Part shown: positions 25,084 through 33,085 of the stretch, one piece after another
Layout: each line of letters opens with the position of its first letter
How positions within the stretch are numbered: the first letter of the stretch is position 1
NCBI RefSeq assembly: GCF_035325945.1
Contig: NZ_DAOKYX010000015.1
Span: 1-64,000 of the forward strand
Direction: 5' to 3'
Length of the DNA: 64,000 nt
DNA from: Parvibaculum sp035325945
GTDB taxonomy: Bacteria > Pseudomonadota > Alphaproteobacteria > Parvibaculales > Parvibaculaceae
Made by a program: the position numbers and the translations under genes
The notes under the pieces: model-generated
Database searches by the model: none
The model's input: only the letters and a program-made list of their open reading frames with translations
What the model was told of the DNA's origin: nothing

Positions 25084-25129
25084 GGGTGAATCGGGTCCGG
25101 GGCCTTCGGACGCTGCGCGCGGGGCCCTC

Positions 25130-25558
25130 TCAGGCTTCCGGCGCCTGCCGCGAGATGAGCTTCAGCACCTTGACCGAGCGCAAGTCGCCATGGCGCGAAG
25201 ACCAGGAAATGGTCTGCCCCGGCTTCAGGCCCAGAAGGGCGACGCCTACGGGCGACGCGATCGAAACGCAACCTGCATCGACCGTGTGGTCGCCGGGATA
25301 GACGAGGCGGAGCCTGTCGACGCGGCCGCGCGGACCCATGAGGAATTCGACCTCCGAGTTCATGGTCACGACATCGGACGGGACCCGCTTCAGCGGCAGG
25401 ATGTCGGCGCGCGTGAGTTCCTCGTCAAGGAAGTCCGCGACCTCGGGCATCACGGTGCGCAGGCGCTCCGCGACATCCGACAGGGCGTCGAAATCCTCTT
25501 CCGCCACGACAATCGGCGGACGCTCATCCTGGTCGATCTGCTGAATCTGTGTGTTCAT
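25130..25558 (-). CDS. Rnk/GreA-C-type transcription regulator (second of pair)
   Basis: 142 aa. ATG 25558 (MNTQIQQIDQDERPP) is chosen since residues upstream are antisense to the preceding gene. A short helical N-terminus (about 15-55) is followed by a GreA/GreB C-terminal, FKBP-like domain: VTMNSEVEFLMGPRGRVDRLRLVYPGD ... VSIASPVGVALLGLKPGQTISW. This is the layout of Rnk, the regulator of nucleoside diphosphate kinase, which binds RNA polymerase but lacks the long Gre coiled coil and so does not stimulate cleavage. It begins 1 nt after the upstream paralogue and ends before a strong terminator. Confidence 0.85.
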   Translation of the reverse strand: MNTQIQQIDQDERPPIVVAEEDFDALSDVAERLRTVMPEVADFLDEELTRADILPLKRVPSDVVTMNSEVEFLMGPRGRVDRLRLVYPGDHTVDAGCVSIASPVGVALLGLKPGQTISWSSRHGDLRSVKVLKLISRQAPEA

Positions 25559-25559
25559 T

Positions 25560-26051
25560 TCACGCTGCCTCCGGGCCGTCGTCATGTGGCGGTTCAATCG
25601 TTCTCTTGCGGGCTTCCGCCTCAGGTTGGAACTCGACTGCAACCAGATTGATTTTGAGCGAACCGCCATCGGCGAGTTCGACATTGAATTTTTCACCCGC
25701 CCGTCTTCCGAGAAGCGCAAGGCCCACGGGCGTCAGTACACTGATAAACTGGCCTGTCGGCCGCGAATTTTCCGGCAGCGACAGAGTGCGCCGCTCGATG
25801 GCGCCATCCGCAATGCTGTAGCGTACGACACTGCCGATGGTGGCCACGTCGGGCGGCATCTGGGCGCTGTCCTTGATATGGGCAAGCGCCAGTTTGGCCA
25901 GGATAGCCTGGCGTGTGGGGCCGCTTTCCTGGAAACCGATGATTTCCAGTCTGGCGAAATCGGAAGACGCCAGCAAGGTAGCGGTCGCATGCTCACCATT
26001 TGACCGCGCTTCGGCCGCGCTGTTCCGCTCGTCGCGATTGCTCGTAGACAT
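25560..26051 (-). CDS. Divergent Rnk/GreA-C-like protein (first of pair)
   Basis: 163 aa, start ATG 26051 (MSTSNRDERNS). Same domain as the next gene but much diverged: TIGSVVRYSIADGAIERRTLSLPEN ... ISVLTPVGLALLGRRAGEKFNVELADG carries the GreA/GreB C-terminal signature (SPxGxALLG becomes TPVGLALLG). The N-terminal 25 residues look disordered and the C-terminus is a charged tail. Probably an RNA-polymerase secondary-channel or nucleotide-metabolism regulator, by family analogy. A near-consensus promoter lies about 180 nt upstream. The coupled pair suggests a heteromer or a divergent duplicate. Confidence 0.78.
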   Translation of the reverse strand: MSTSNRDERNSAAEARSNGEHATATLLASSDFARLEIIGFQESGPTRQAILAKLALAHIKDSAQMPPDVATIGSVVRYSIADGAIERRTLSLPENSRPTGQFISVLTPVGLALLGRRAGEKFNVELADGGSLKINLVAVEFQPEAEARKRTIEPPHDDGPEAA

Positions 26052-26352
26052 GGCACACCTCATCTCCGTGGCCCGGCTTGCGCCAGCCAACTGAATCACA
26101 ACTGAATTGGTGAGGTAGATCCCCCGAACCTCCAGGCGTAACTGTGCCGGGCTCGGGGCTAGACTCCTGCGAGCAACGTGCCGGGAATTCGGAAATAGGG
26201 CGCGTGATGCGTGCTCATGGTAGCTGGATGATACCGTTTGTTCCCGTTTTGTCAACCAAGGGGAAGGCTCGACGGGATGCGGGTGGGCGCTGTGCGGCGC
26301 GCCACGAATCCGTTCAGAATGACCCCGTGAGAGCGTTCAAGGGGGGAACACC
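26052..26352. other. Intergenic region upstream of the Rnk-like pair (301 bp)
   Basis: Divergent region. It holds the leftward promoter at 26228-26255 and a 5' leader of about 170 nt for the Rnk-like operon. I see no strong rightward promoter, and no gene. Confidence 0.6.
26228..26255 (-). promoter_or_regulatory. Near-consensus sigma70 promoter of the Rnk-like pair
   Basis: On the minus strand TTGACA (26255-26250), 16-nt spacer, TATCAT (26233-26228): 11 of 12 consensus bases. Predicted start near 26221, leaving an untranslated leader of about 170 nt. Confidence 0.65.
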
Positions 26353-26730
26353 ATGCCGAACAGCCCGAAACTTCTGTTGATCCTCATCGCCCTTCTGGAG
26401 GGGATCGTTGGCATATTGCTGATCGTGGCCCCGGCGGAGGTCATCGCGGGGAGCATTCCCGGCATCGCAGCCGGGGTCGATGGCGTGGCGATGGCGCGCA
26501 CGGCCGGCACGGCGCTCGTCTCGCTCGGCGTCCTTGCCTGGCTCGCGCGGAATATGAGCGACCCCGCCACCTTGCGGCCCGTTCTCGGCGCGCTGCTCGC
26601 CTACAATGTGCTGGCAACGCTCAACCTGATTTATCAGGCATCGACCATTGCGCCGGGATCGCTCGTGCCCGCCCTCATTCATCTCGCCTTGAGCGGGGCG
26701 CTCGTTTTCTACTGGCGGAAGACGGCCTGA
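26353..26730 (+). CDS. Small four-helix membrane protein, unknown
   Basis: 125 aa. Four hydrophobic helices are apparent: residues 7-27 (LLLILIALLEGIVGILLIVA), about 45-63, about 74-92 and about 103-119, with short polar loops. No catalytic motif. ATG 26353 follows GGGGGG/GGGGAAC (26341-26348). It ends 3 nt from the convergent carbonic anhydrase gene. I do not recognise a named family; similar short proteins are annotated as conserved hypothetical membrane proteins. Confidence 0.65.
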   Translation: MPNSPKLLLILIALLEGIVGILLIVAPAEVIAGSIPGIAAGVDGVAMARTAGTALVSLGVLAWLARNMSDPATLRPVLGALLAYNVLATLNLIYQASTIAPGSLVPALIHLALSGALVFYWRKTA

Positions 26731-26733
26731 GCT

Positions 26734-27384
26734 TCAGGGCTCCTCGTCGGGCACGTCGACGAAGCGATCGAGCTTCGGGTCGTAGATCGAGAGCACGCCG
26801 GTGGCGATGCCGTAGAACCAGCCATGCAGCCGGAGCTTGCCCGCCTTCTCGCGCTCGCTCACGAAGGGGAATGTGCGAAGCATTTCGATCGAGCGGAGAA
26901 CGGCACGCTGCTCCATCTGCCGGAGCACGGCGTCGCGGTCGAGATGTGCGTGCGTCTTGCGGACGTCGTCGGCCACGTCGCGAACAAGCGACATCCACCC
27001 GGCGATGAAGTCGCCTTCATTGACCTTGCCGTTGCCGTTCTCATAAAGGGCCTGGATGCCGCCGCAGCGCGCATGCCCCATGATGATGATGTCGGCGATG
27101 TTCAAACCCTTGACCGCGAACTCGATGGCGGCGCTGGTGCCGTGGAGATAGGCGTCCGGCTGGTAGGGAGGGACGAGATTGGCGACGTTGCGGACCACGA
27201 AAAGCTCACCGGGGTCGGCCGAAAAGATCATGGCCGGATCGGCGCGGCTGTCGCAGCAGGCAATGATCATCGCCTTCGGCTGCTGACTGTGGGTGCCAAG
27301 CTCGCGATAGCGAGCTTCGTTCTGGCGATAGAGACCCGTGTGAAAGTCCCTATAGCCTTTGATGAGGCTTTGGATGGCGTCCAT
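26734..27384 (-). CDS. can: Beta-class carbonic anhydrase
   Basis: 216 aa zinc enzyme interconverting CO2 and bicarbonate. Zinc ligands: Cys in CCDSRADPAM (with the Asp-Arg dyad), and His/Cys in MGHARCGGIQALYE. VRNVANLVPPY and GTSAAIEFAVKGL are typical of the plant-type beta clade. No signal peptide. It lies 22 nt downstream of the alpha/beta-hydrolase gene on the same strand and is probably co-transcribed with it. Bicarbonate supply would serve carboxylases in acyl-CoA metabolism, but no direct link is visible here. Confidence 0.94.
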   Translation of the reverse strand: MDAIQSLIKGYRDFHTGLYRQNEARYRELGTHSQQPKAMIIACCDSRADPAMIFSADPGELFVVRNVANLVPPYQPDAYLHGTSAAIEFAVKGLNIADIIIMGHARCGGIQALYENGNGKVNEGDFIAGWMSLVRDVADDVRKTHAHLDRDAVLRQMEQRAVLRSIEMLRTFPFVSEREKAGKLRLHGWFYGIATGVLSIYDPKLDRFVDVPDEEP

Positions 27385-27406
27385 TTGTGCTCTTAGTGAC
27401 TACGCT

Positions 27407-28285
27407 TCAGGCCCGCAAACCGCGTTCCGTCTTCGGATAAAGGCGGGACGGGTAGAACCATCGGGAGGCATGCTTTGCCGGTCCGGCTGCATATTGCGAT
27501 GGGTCGAAAGGTATCCATTCTTCCCTGTCTTCCGCAAGCCTGTCTGCTACCGCAAGGAGGACAAGAGGGTTCACGCCCATGCCGCAATGTGAACAGACGA
27601 TCTCGATGTTCTCGCGCGGCACGTCGCCCTTGACGTTGAGGAAACGGTTCGGAATTCGCGTTGTCGGAGCCGGAGCAATGCCGTCATAGAGGCTGTAGAT
27701 CGAGACGAGAGGCACGCCGGGCGGCGGCTCCGAAATATTGAAATTGCGGTCGCGGACCTCGCGCAGATGCTCGTCCACCGTGCGGCCCGTGTAATAGGTC
27801 ATCACGCGCGCGACCATGGCGTTCACATGCTTCGGCGCTTCGCCGAAATGGGCGGGGCTGCCGAGCGTGATGACGCGATCGACCTCATCGGGGAAGCGGC
27901 GCGCAAGCTCGCGCGCGAAGACGCCGCCAAGGCTCTGGCCGACCAGCGAAACGGCTCGTCCGTGCTCGTCGGCAATCGACCGGATGCGGTCGCCGAGGGA
28001 TGCGGCGATCTCCTCCATATGCTCCATGTCGCGGATGCCGCGATTGGTGCCGAGGCCCCAGGATTGCGCGACGTAACCGTTGGCTCGCAGAAACTGATTG
28101 AGCGGCTGAAGCGAGAATTCCGGCCCTGTGAAACCGGGCAGGGTCATGACGGGTGTATTGCCGTCGCCCTTGCGCGCTATGAGCTTCAGATAGGGCTCGG
28201 TGAAGATCTTCGCCGCGAATTCGCCGCTGGCCCAGAGCACGTCGCCCTGCAGGCGGAGTAGGTCGAATCCAGTCTCAAACGCCAT
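27407..28285 (-). CDS. Alpha/beta hydrolase (lipase/esterase-like)
   Basis: 292 aa from ATG 28285 (MAFETGFDLLRLQGDVLW). Nucleophile elbow VSLVGQSLGGVFARELAR (Ser near residue 140), oxyanion segment LPGFTGPEFSLQPLNQFL, likely acid Asp in SIYDGIAPAPT and His in VCSHCGMGVNPLVLL. The strand-helix pattern resembles triacylglycerol-lipase/PGAP1-like hydrolases. No signal peptide in this start choice. Substrate unknown; a lipid or polyester ester bond is plausible. Followed by carbonic anhydrase. It is divergent from galE, and the region between contains an unusual hairpin. Confidence 0.82.
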   Translation of the reverse strand: MAFETGFDLLRLQGDVLWASGEFAAKIFTEPYLKLIARKGDGNTPVMTLPGFTGPEFSLQPLNQFLRANGYVAQSWGLGTNRGIRDMEHMEEIAASLGDRIRSIADEHGRAVSLVGQSLGGVFARELARRFPDEVDRVITLGSPAHFGEAPKHVNAMVARVMTYYTGRTVDEHLREVRDRNFNISEPPPGVPLVSIYSLYDGIAPAPTTRIPNRFLNVKGDVPRENIEIVCSHCGMGVNPLVLLAVADRLAEDREEWIPFDPSQYAAGPAKHASRWFYPSRLYPKTERGLRA

Positions 28286-28480
28286 GTGATGCAAGCTCCC
28301 TACAGATGGAGCCCCTCTTGCGGCGGGCCGGGCGAGCCGACTCACCTGACTTCGATCTATGGTGAGTCTGCCCGAATTCAATCGGCTAAACATCCCATAA
28401 ATACGAAATGCCGGCTGTTTCGGGTTCGCCCGATGGTGCCCGCGCCGCCCGCTGCGAAACCCGGCGGGCCGCTAAATCAT

Positions 28481-28514
28481 GGTAAAAACCCGTGGGATTT
28501 TCGGGTTTTTTACC
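28481..28514. repeat. Near-perfect 34-nt inverted repeat, terminator-like on both strands
   Basis: Arms 28481-28492 and 28502-28514 match over 12 bp with one extra T; the loop is 9 nt. Each arm ends in A5/T6, so either transcript direction would give a GC hairpin followed by U residues. Yet both flanking genes start outward from here, where a terminator is not expected. Confidence 0.75.
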
Positions 28515-28570
28515 TGTCAGGCGTCATATTCGGCCTTGCCGGCCCAGCTCCATCCGGGTGCGGCTTGCGG

Positions 28571-28599
28571 TTATGAGGGCGGCGGCTTCGGGCTATAAG
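28571..28599 (+). promoter_or_regulatory. Possible galE promoter
   Basis: TTATGA (28571-28576), 17-nt spacer, TATAAG (28594-28599), downstream of the hairpin. The -35 is weak. By eye. Confidence 0.38.
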
Positions 28600-28636
28600 A
28601 AGGGCCTGATTCTCCGCACGATTCCTGGAGTTCGAC

Positions 28637-29623
28637 ATGAGCGTTCTCGTCACCGGCGGTGCCGGCTATATCGGCAGCCATATGGTGATCGATCTCGTCA
28701 ATGCGGGAGAGGAGGTCTTCGTCGTCGATGACCTTTCGACCGGCTTCGACTGGGCCGTGCAGGTGCCGGAGAACCTTCATGTCGGCGACATCGCCGATGA
28801 GGCGCTTATCGACAAGATCATTCGTGAACATCGCGTCGAGTCCGTCATTCATTTTGCCGGATCGGTGGTCGTGCCTGAATCGGTTGCGGACCCGCTCAAA
28901 TATTATTTCAACAACACGGCCAAATCGCGCACGCTCATCGAACGCTGTGTGAAGGGCGGGGTTCGCCATTTCATCTTCTCGTCCACGGCCGCCGTTTACG
29001 GAATGACAGGCAGCGAGGCGGTGAGCGAGGATGTGCCGCTCAATCCGATCTCGCCCTATGGCCGCTCGAAGCTGATGACCGAGTGGATGCTGCGCGATGT
29101 GGCGGCCGCGCATGACATGACCTATGTGGCGCTTCGCTATTTCAACGTCGCGGGCGGCGATCCGAAAGGGCGCACGGGGCAGTCCACCGCCAATGCCACC
29201 CATCTCATTAAGGTGGCCTGCCAGGCCGCGCTCGGCGCGCGCCCCTATGTCGAAATCTTCGGCGAGGATTATCCGACGCCGGACGGTACCTGCATGCGCG
29301 ACTATATCCATGTGAGCGACCTTGCGGCGGCTCATTCCGCGGCGCTCAACTATCTCCGCGACGGCGGCGAGAGCATGGTCGCGAATTGCGGCTATGGGCA
29401 TGGCTTCTCGGTGCGTCAGGTTCTCGACTCGGTCCAACGGGTGGCGGGCCGCGCCATAGAGGTGCGCAGCGCGCCGCGCAGGCCCGGCGATCCGGCTTCG
29501 GTCGTTTCCGATCCGGCTCGGATCAAGGCGAGGCTCGGCTGGACGCCCGTCCATGACGATCTCGACACGATCGTCGGCCATGCGCTTGCCTGGGAGAAGA
29601 AGCTGAAGGAGCGCAATCGCTAG
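28637..29623 (+). CDS. galE: UDP-glucose 4-epimerase
   Basis: 328 aa NAD-dependent extended SDR interconverting UDP-glucose and UDP-galactose for surface polysaccharide. NAD site TGGAGYIGSHMVIDL; Ser in STAAVYGMTGSE; catalytic Tyr-Lys in ISPYGRSKLMTE; RYFNVAGGDPKGRTGQ and DGTCMRDYIHVSDLA are GalE signatures. Length is normal (about 330 aa). ATG 28637 follows TGGAG (28625-28629). A hairpin lies 41 nt downstream, before glmU. Confidence 0.94.
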   Translation: MSVLVTGGAGYIGSHMVIDLVNAGEEVFVVDDLSTGFDWAVQVPENLHVGDIADEALIDKIIREHRVESVIHFAGSVVVPESVADPLKYYFNNTAKSRTLIERCVKGGVRHFIFSSTAAVYGMTGSEAVSEDVPLNPISPYGRSKLMTEWMLRDVAAAHDMTYVALRYFNVAGGDPKGRTGQSTANATHLIKVACQAALGARPYVEIFGEDYPTPDGTCMRDYIHVSDLAAAHSAALNYLRDGGESMVANCGYGHGFSVRQVLDSVQRVAGRAIEVRSAPRRPGDPASVVSDPARIKARLGWTPVHDDLDTIVGHALAWEKKLKERNR

Positions 29624-29664
29624 GCGGTGTGGCGCAACATACTGAAATATAAATTCATTTCTGC

Positions 29665-29687
29665 ACTTGGCACGCGACGTGCCAAGT
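29665..29687. repeat. Perfect 10-bp inverted repeat between galE and glmU
   Basis: ACTTGGCACG (29665-29674) and its complement (29678-29687), 3-nt loop. No T run on either side. Could end the galE transcript with rho, or act as an operator or leader structure 51 nt before glmU. Confidence 0.6.
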
Positions 29688-29737
29688 TCCACGCGGCAGA
29701 ATAGGCAAGCCGCCTCGCCCGGCACGCCGTAACCGAC

Positions 29738-31126
29738 ATGAGCGAAACCAAGAGCCTGATGTCAGACGCAGTAACGACCGTCATTCTTGCCGCAGGCAAG
29801 AGCACGCGCATGAAATCGAGCCTGCCCAAGGCTCTCCATCCGATCGCCGGCCGGCCGATGCTCGGCCATGTGTTGTCGACAGTCGCCGCCATCGAAGGCG
29901 GGCGCGCCGTCCTCGTCCTTGCGCCGGGCATGGACGAGGTGGCGGAGTTCGCGCGACGGTTTTATCCCGCGCTCGACATCGCCATTCAGGAGCGTGCGCT
30001 TGGAACGGGCCATGCCGTTCGCGCCGCCGAGCCGCTCGTCGTCGAGAAGACAGGCGTCGTGCTCGTCATTTTCGGCGATACGCCGCTCGTCCGCAGCGAG
30101 ACGCTTTCACAGATGATCGAAGCATGCAGCGGCGGCGCGCAAGGCGGAGCCGATGTGGTCGTGCTCGGTTTCGAGGCGTCCGACCCCACGCCTTACGGCC
30201 GTCTCATCCTCGACGCCCATGGCGCGCTGACGCGGATCGTGGAGCGCAAGGATGCGAGCGCGAACGAACTGCGGATCCATCTGTGCAATGGCGGTGCCAT
30301 GGCGGTGCGGACGGAACATCTCTTCCGCCTTCTCGCTCACGTCACCAATGAGAATGCCAGCGGCGAATATTATCTGCCCGATGTCGTGAAGCTCGCCCGC
30401 GCCGAGAATTTGCGCTGCGCCGTCATCCGCGCGCCGGAAGAGGATATTCAGGGCGTCAACAGCCGGATGGAGCTTGCCTCCGCCGAGGCGGTGATGCAGC
30501 GCCGGTTGCGCCGCGCGGCGATGGAGAAGGGCGTGACGTTCTCCGATCCCGAAACCGTCTATCTCTCCTTCGATACGTCCTTCGGGCAGGACGTGACCGT
30601 GGGGCAGAATGTCGTCTTCGGCCCCGGCGTCACCATCGGCAGCAATGTCACGATCAAGCCCTTCTGCCATATCGAGGGCGGGCGGATCGAGGATGGCGCG
30701 CAGATCGGTCCTTTCGCGCGTATCCGGCCGGGTTCGGAAATCGGGCGCGACGTGCATATCGGCAATTTCGTGGAGACGAAGAAGGCCAAGGTGGAGGAGG
30801 GTGCGAAGATCAATCACCTCTCCTATATCGGCGATGCGCGCGTCGGCGCGAAAGCGAATATCGGCGCGGGCACCATCACCTGCAATTATGACGGGTTCGG
30901 CAAGCATTTCACGGATATAGGCGCGGGCGCCTTCATCGGCTCCAATTCGTCGCTCGTCGCGCCGGTCAAGATCGGCGACGGGGCCTATACGGGCTCCGGC
31001 AGCGTCATCACGAAGGACGTGGCCGCGGATGCGCTTGCGGTCGAGCGCAACAAGCAGTTTGAAAAGCTGGGCTGGGCGGCGGCATTCCGCGCCAGGCACG
31101 GCGGACAGAAGAAGGCAGGCGAATAG
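29738..31126 (+). CDS. glmU: Bifunctional GlcNAc-1-P uridyltransferase / GlcN-1-P acetyltransferase
   Basis: 462 aa. N-terminal uridyltransferase (LAAGKSTRMKSSLPKALHPI; GTGHAVRAAEP; ERKDAS) and a C-terminal left-handed beta helix with the acetyl-CoA site (HLSYIGDARVG, GAGTITCNYDGFGK). Makes UDP-GlcNAc for peptidoglycan and lipopolysaccharide. ATG 29738 is used; ATG 29759 would drop seven residues (MSETKSL) and is also possible. glmS begins 2 nt after the stop, so the two hexosamine genes form an operon. Confidence 0.97.
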   Translation: MSETKSLMSDAVTTVILAAGKSTRMKSSLPKALHPIAGRPMLGHVLSTVAAIEGGRAVLVLAPGMDEVAEFARRFYPALDIAIQERALGTGHAVRAAEPLVVEKTGVVLVIFGDTPLVRSETLSQMIEACSGGAQGGADVVVLGFEASDPTPYGRLILDAHGALTRIVERKDASANELRIHLCNGGAMAVRTEHLFRLLAHVTNENASGEYYLPDVVKLARAENLRCAVIRAPEEDIQGVNSRMELASAEAVMQRRLRRAAMEKGVTFSDPETVYLSFDTSFGQDVTVGQNVVFGPGVTIGSNVTIKPFCHIEGGRIEDGAQIGPFARIRPGSEIGRDVHIGNFVETKKAKVEEGAKINHLSYIGDARVGAKANIGAGTITCNYDGFGKHFTDIGAGAFIGSNSSLVAPVKIGDGAYTGSGSVITKDVAADALAVERNKQFEKLGWAAAFRARHGGQKKAGE

Positions 31127-31128
31127 AT

Positions 31129-32952
31129 ATGTGCGGCATTGTCGGCGTCATCGGCTCCAGGCCGGCCGCCCCGATCATTCTCGAAGCGCTGAAGCGGCTC
31201 GAATATCGCGGCTATGATTCAGCGGGCATTGCGACGCTCGCGGACGGCGCCATCCTGCGCCGCCGCGCCGAAGGCAAGCTCTTCAATCTGGAGAAATCGC
31301 TCGACGGCGCGCCGCTCGACGGCACGATCGGCATCGGCCATACACGCTGGGCAACACATGGCGCGCCGACCGAACGAAACGCGCATCCCCATGCGACGGA
31401 GCGCGTCGCCATCGTGCATAACGGCATCATCGAGAATTTCCGCAGCCTGCGCGACAGGCTGACGGCCGAGGGAGCGAAGTTCGAGACGGAGACGGACTCG
31501 GAAGTGGTCGCGCATCTCGTGACCAGCTATCTCGACAAGGGGCTGGAGCCGCGCGCCGCCGCCGCTGCCGCGCTCAGGGAGCTTGAAGGCGCGTTCGCGC
31601 TCGGGATCATTTTCCGCCGCGACGAAAATCTCATCATCGGCGCCCGGCGCGGCAGCCCGCTTGCCGTGGGCCATGGCGACAATGCGATGTATCTCGGCTC
31701 CGACGCTTTCGCGCTGGCGCCGATGACGAACCGCGTCTCGTTTCTCGAGGAGGGCGACTGGGTCGAGATCACGCGGGAGGGCGCCGTCTTCCATGACGCA
31801 CAGGGCCGCGTGGTGGATCGTCCCATCCGCATCACCGATGTTTCGACCGCGCTCGTGGACAAGGGCAACCACCGCCACTTCATGGCGAAGGAGATTTTCG
31901 AGCAGCCCGAAGTGATCGGGCACACGCTCGCCGAATATGTGAATGCGGTGGACGAGACGCTGCGCCTTCCCGCATTGCCGATCGATCTCGCATCGGTTCC
32001 GCGCATCACCATCATCGGATGCGGAACGGCCTATTACGCGGCTTCGGTGGCGAAATACTGGTTCGAGCGGCTTGCGCGGATTTCGGTCGATGTCGATATC
32101 GCCTCGGAATTCCGCTATCGCGAGGCGCCGCTGCCAAAGGGCGGGCTTGCCGTCTTCATTTCGCAATCGGGTGAGACGGCGGACACGCTGGCCGCGCTGC
32201 GCTACTGCAAGGCGGAAGGGCAGACGATCCTCTCGATTGTCAACGTGACCGAGTCCTCTATCGCGCGCGAGTCCGACGTCATCATGCCGACCTATGCCGG
32301 GCCGGAAATCGGCGTCGCCTCGACCAAGGCGTTCACCTGCCAGCTCATCGCTCTCGCGGCGCTCGCCATCAGAACCGGGCTCGCGCGCGGCGCGATCGCG
32401 GCGGAAGACGAGCCGCGCCTCGTGCGGGCACTTCTCGAAACGCCGCGGCAGGTCGCGGACACGCTGTCGAAGAACAGCGATATTCTCACCCTCGCGGCGG
32501 AGATCGCGAAGGTACGCGACGTGCTCTATCTCGGGCGCGGCCATTTCTATCCGCTGGCGCTCGAAGGCGCGCTGAAGCTCAAGGAGATTTCCTACATCCA
32601 TGCCGAGGGCTATGCGGCGGGCGAGCTGAAGCATGGGCCCATCGCGCTCATCGACGAGGCGGTGCCCGTCATCGTGATCGCGCCGGTGGATGCGCTTTTT
32701 GAAAAGACGGCCTCCAACATGCAGGAGGTCATTGCACGCGGTGGCAAGGTCGTGCTGATCTCGGATGCGGAGGGGATTTCGCGGGCGGGGAAAGAAGCCT
32801 GGGCGACCATCGAAGTGCCGGCCGTGCCCGCGCTCATCGCGCCCATCGTGGCGGCGGTGCCGATCCAGCTTCTCGCCTATCACGCGGCAGTCTCCAAGGG
32901 CACGGATGTCGACCAGCCGCGCAACCTCGCCAAGTCGGTGACGGTCGAATAG
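31129..32952 (+). CDS. glmS: Glutamine-fructose-6-phosphate aminotransferase
   Basis: 607 aa. N-terminal glutaminase with nucleophile Cys2 (MCGIVGVIGSRP) and GHTRWATHGAPTERNAHPH; two SIS isomerase domains (CGTAYYAASVAKYW, SQSGETADTLAALR, GRGHFYPLALEGALKLKE) and the C-terminal ending DQPRNLAKSVTVE typical of GlmS. Makes glucosamine-6-phosphate, the first step to UDP-GlcNAc, and is placed directly after glmU. No glmS ribozyme or GlmZ-type site is visible, as expected outside Firmicutes and enterics. Confidence 0.97.
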   Translation: MCGIVGVIGSRPAAPIILEALKRLEYRGYDSAGIATLADGAILRRRAEGKLFNLEKSLDGAPLDGTIGIGHTRWATHGAPTERNAHPHATERVAIVHNGIIENFRSLRDRLTAEGAKFETETDSEVVAHLVTSYLDKGLEPRAAAAAALRELEGAFALGIIFRRDENLIIGARRGSPLAVGHGDNAMYLGSDAFALAPMTNRVSFLEEGDWVEITREGAVFHDAQGRVVDRPIRITDVSTALVDKGNHRHFMAKEIFEQPEVIGHTLAEYVNAVDETLRLPALPIDLASVPRITIIGCGTAYYAASVAKYWFERLARISVDVDIASEFRYREAPLPKGGLAVFISQSGETADTLAALRYCKAEGQTILSIVNVTESSIARESDVIMPTYAGPEIGVASTKAFTCQLIALAALAIRTGLARGAIAAEDEPRLVRALLETPRQVADTLSKNSDILTLAAEIAKVRDVLYLGRGHFYPLALEGALKLKEISYIHAEGYAAGELKHGPIALIDEAVPVIVIAPVDALFEKTASNMQEVIARGGKVVLISDAEGISRAGKEAWATIEVPAVPALIAPIVAAVPIQLLAYHAAVSKGTDVDQPRNLAKSVTVE

Positions 32953-33085
32953 GCGATTCGAGCGCGGTCAGCTCGATCAGAGGTTGAATTCAGGCGCTCA
33001 AGTACCTGATTTTTACATCATTTTGGAGATGTATGGCTTGCCCTCCCGTGGCTCGTGGTAAACTTGGCCGCGGGGAGGACAGGGC

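Larger units (their letters stand above)
28286..28636. other. Divergent hydrolase/galE intergenic region (351 bp)
   Basis: Contains the long hairpin at 28481-28514 and a possible galE promoter. Otherwise no gene or motif that I can support; short frames here have no similarity that I recognise. Confidence 0.55.

Noticed and set aside
31129..31200. glmS ribozyme or GlmZ-type control at glmS
   Set aside because: Only 2 nt separate glmU and glmS, leaving no space for a leader element.
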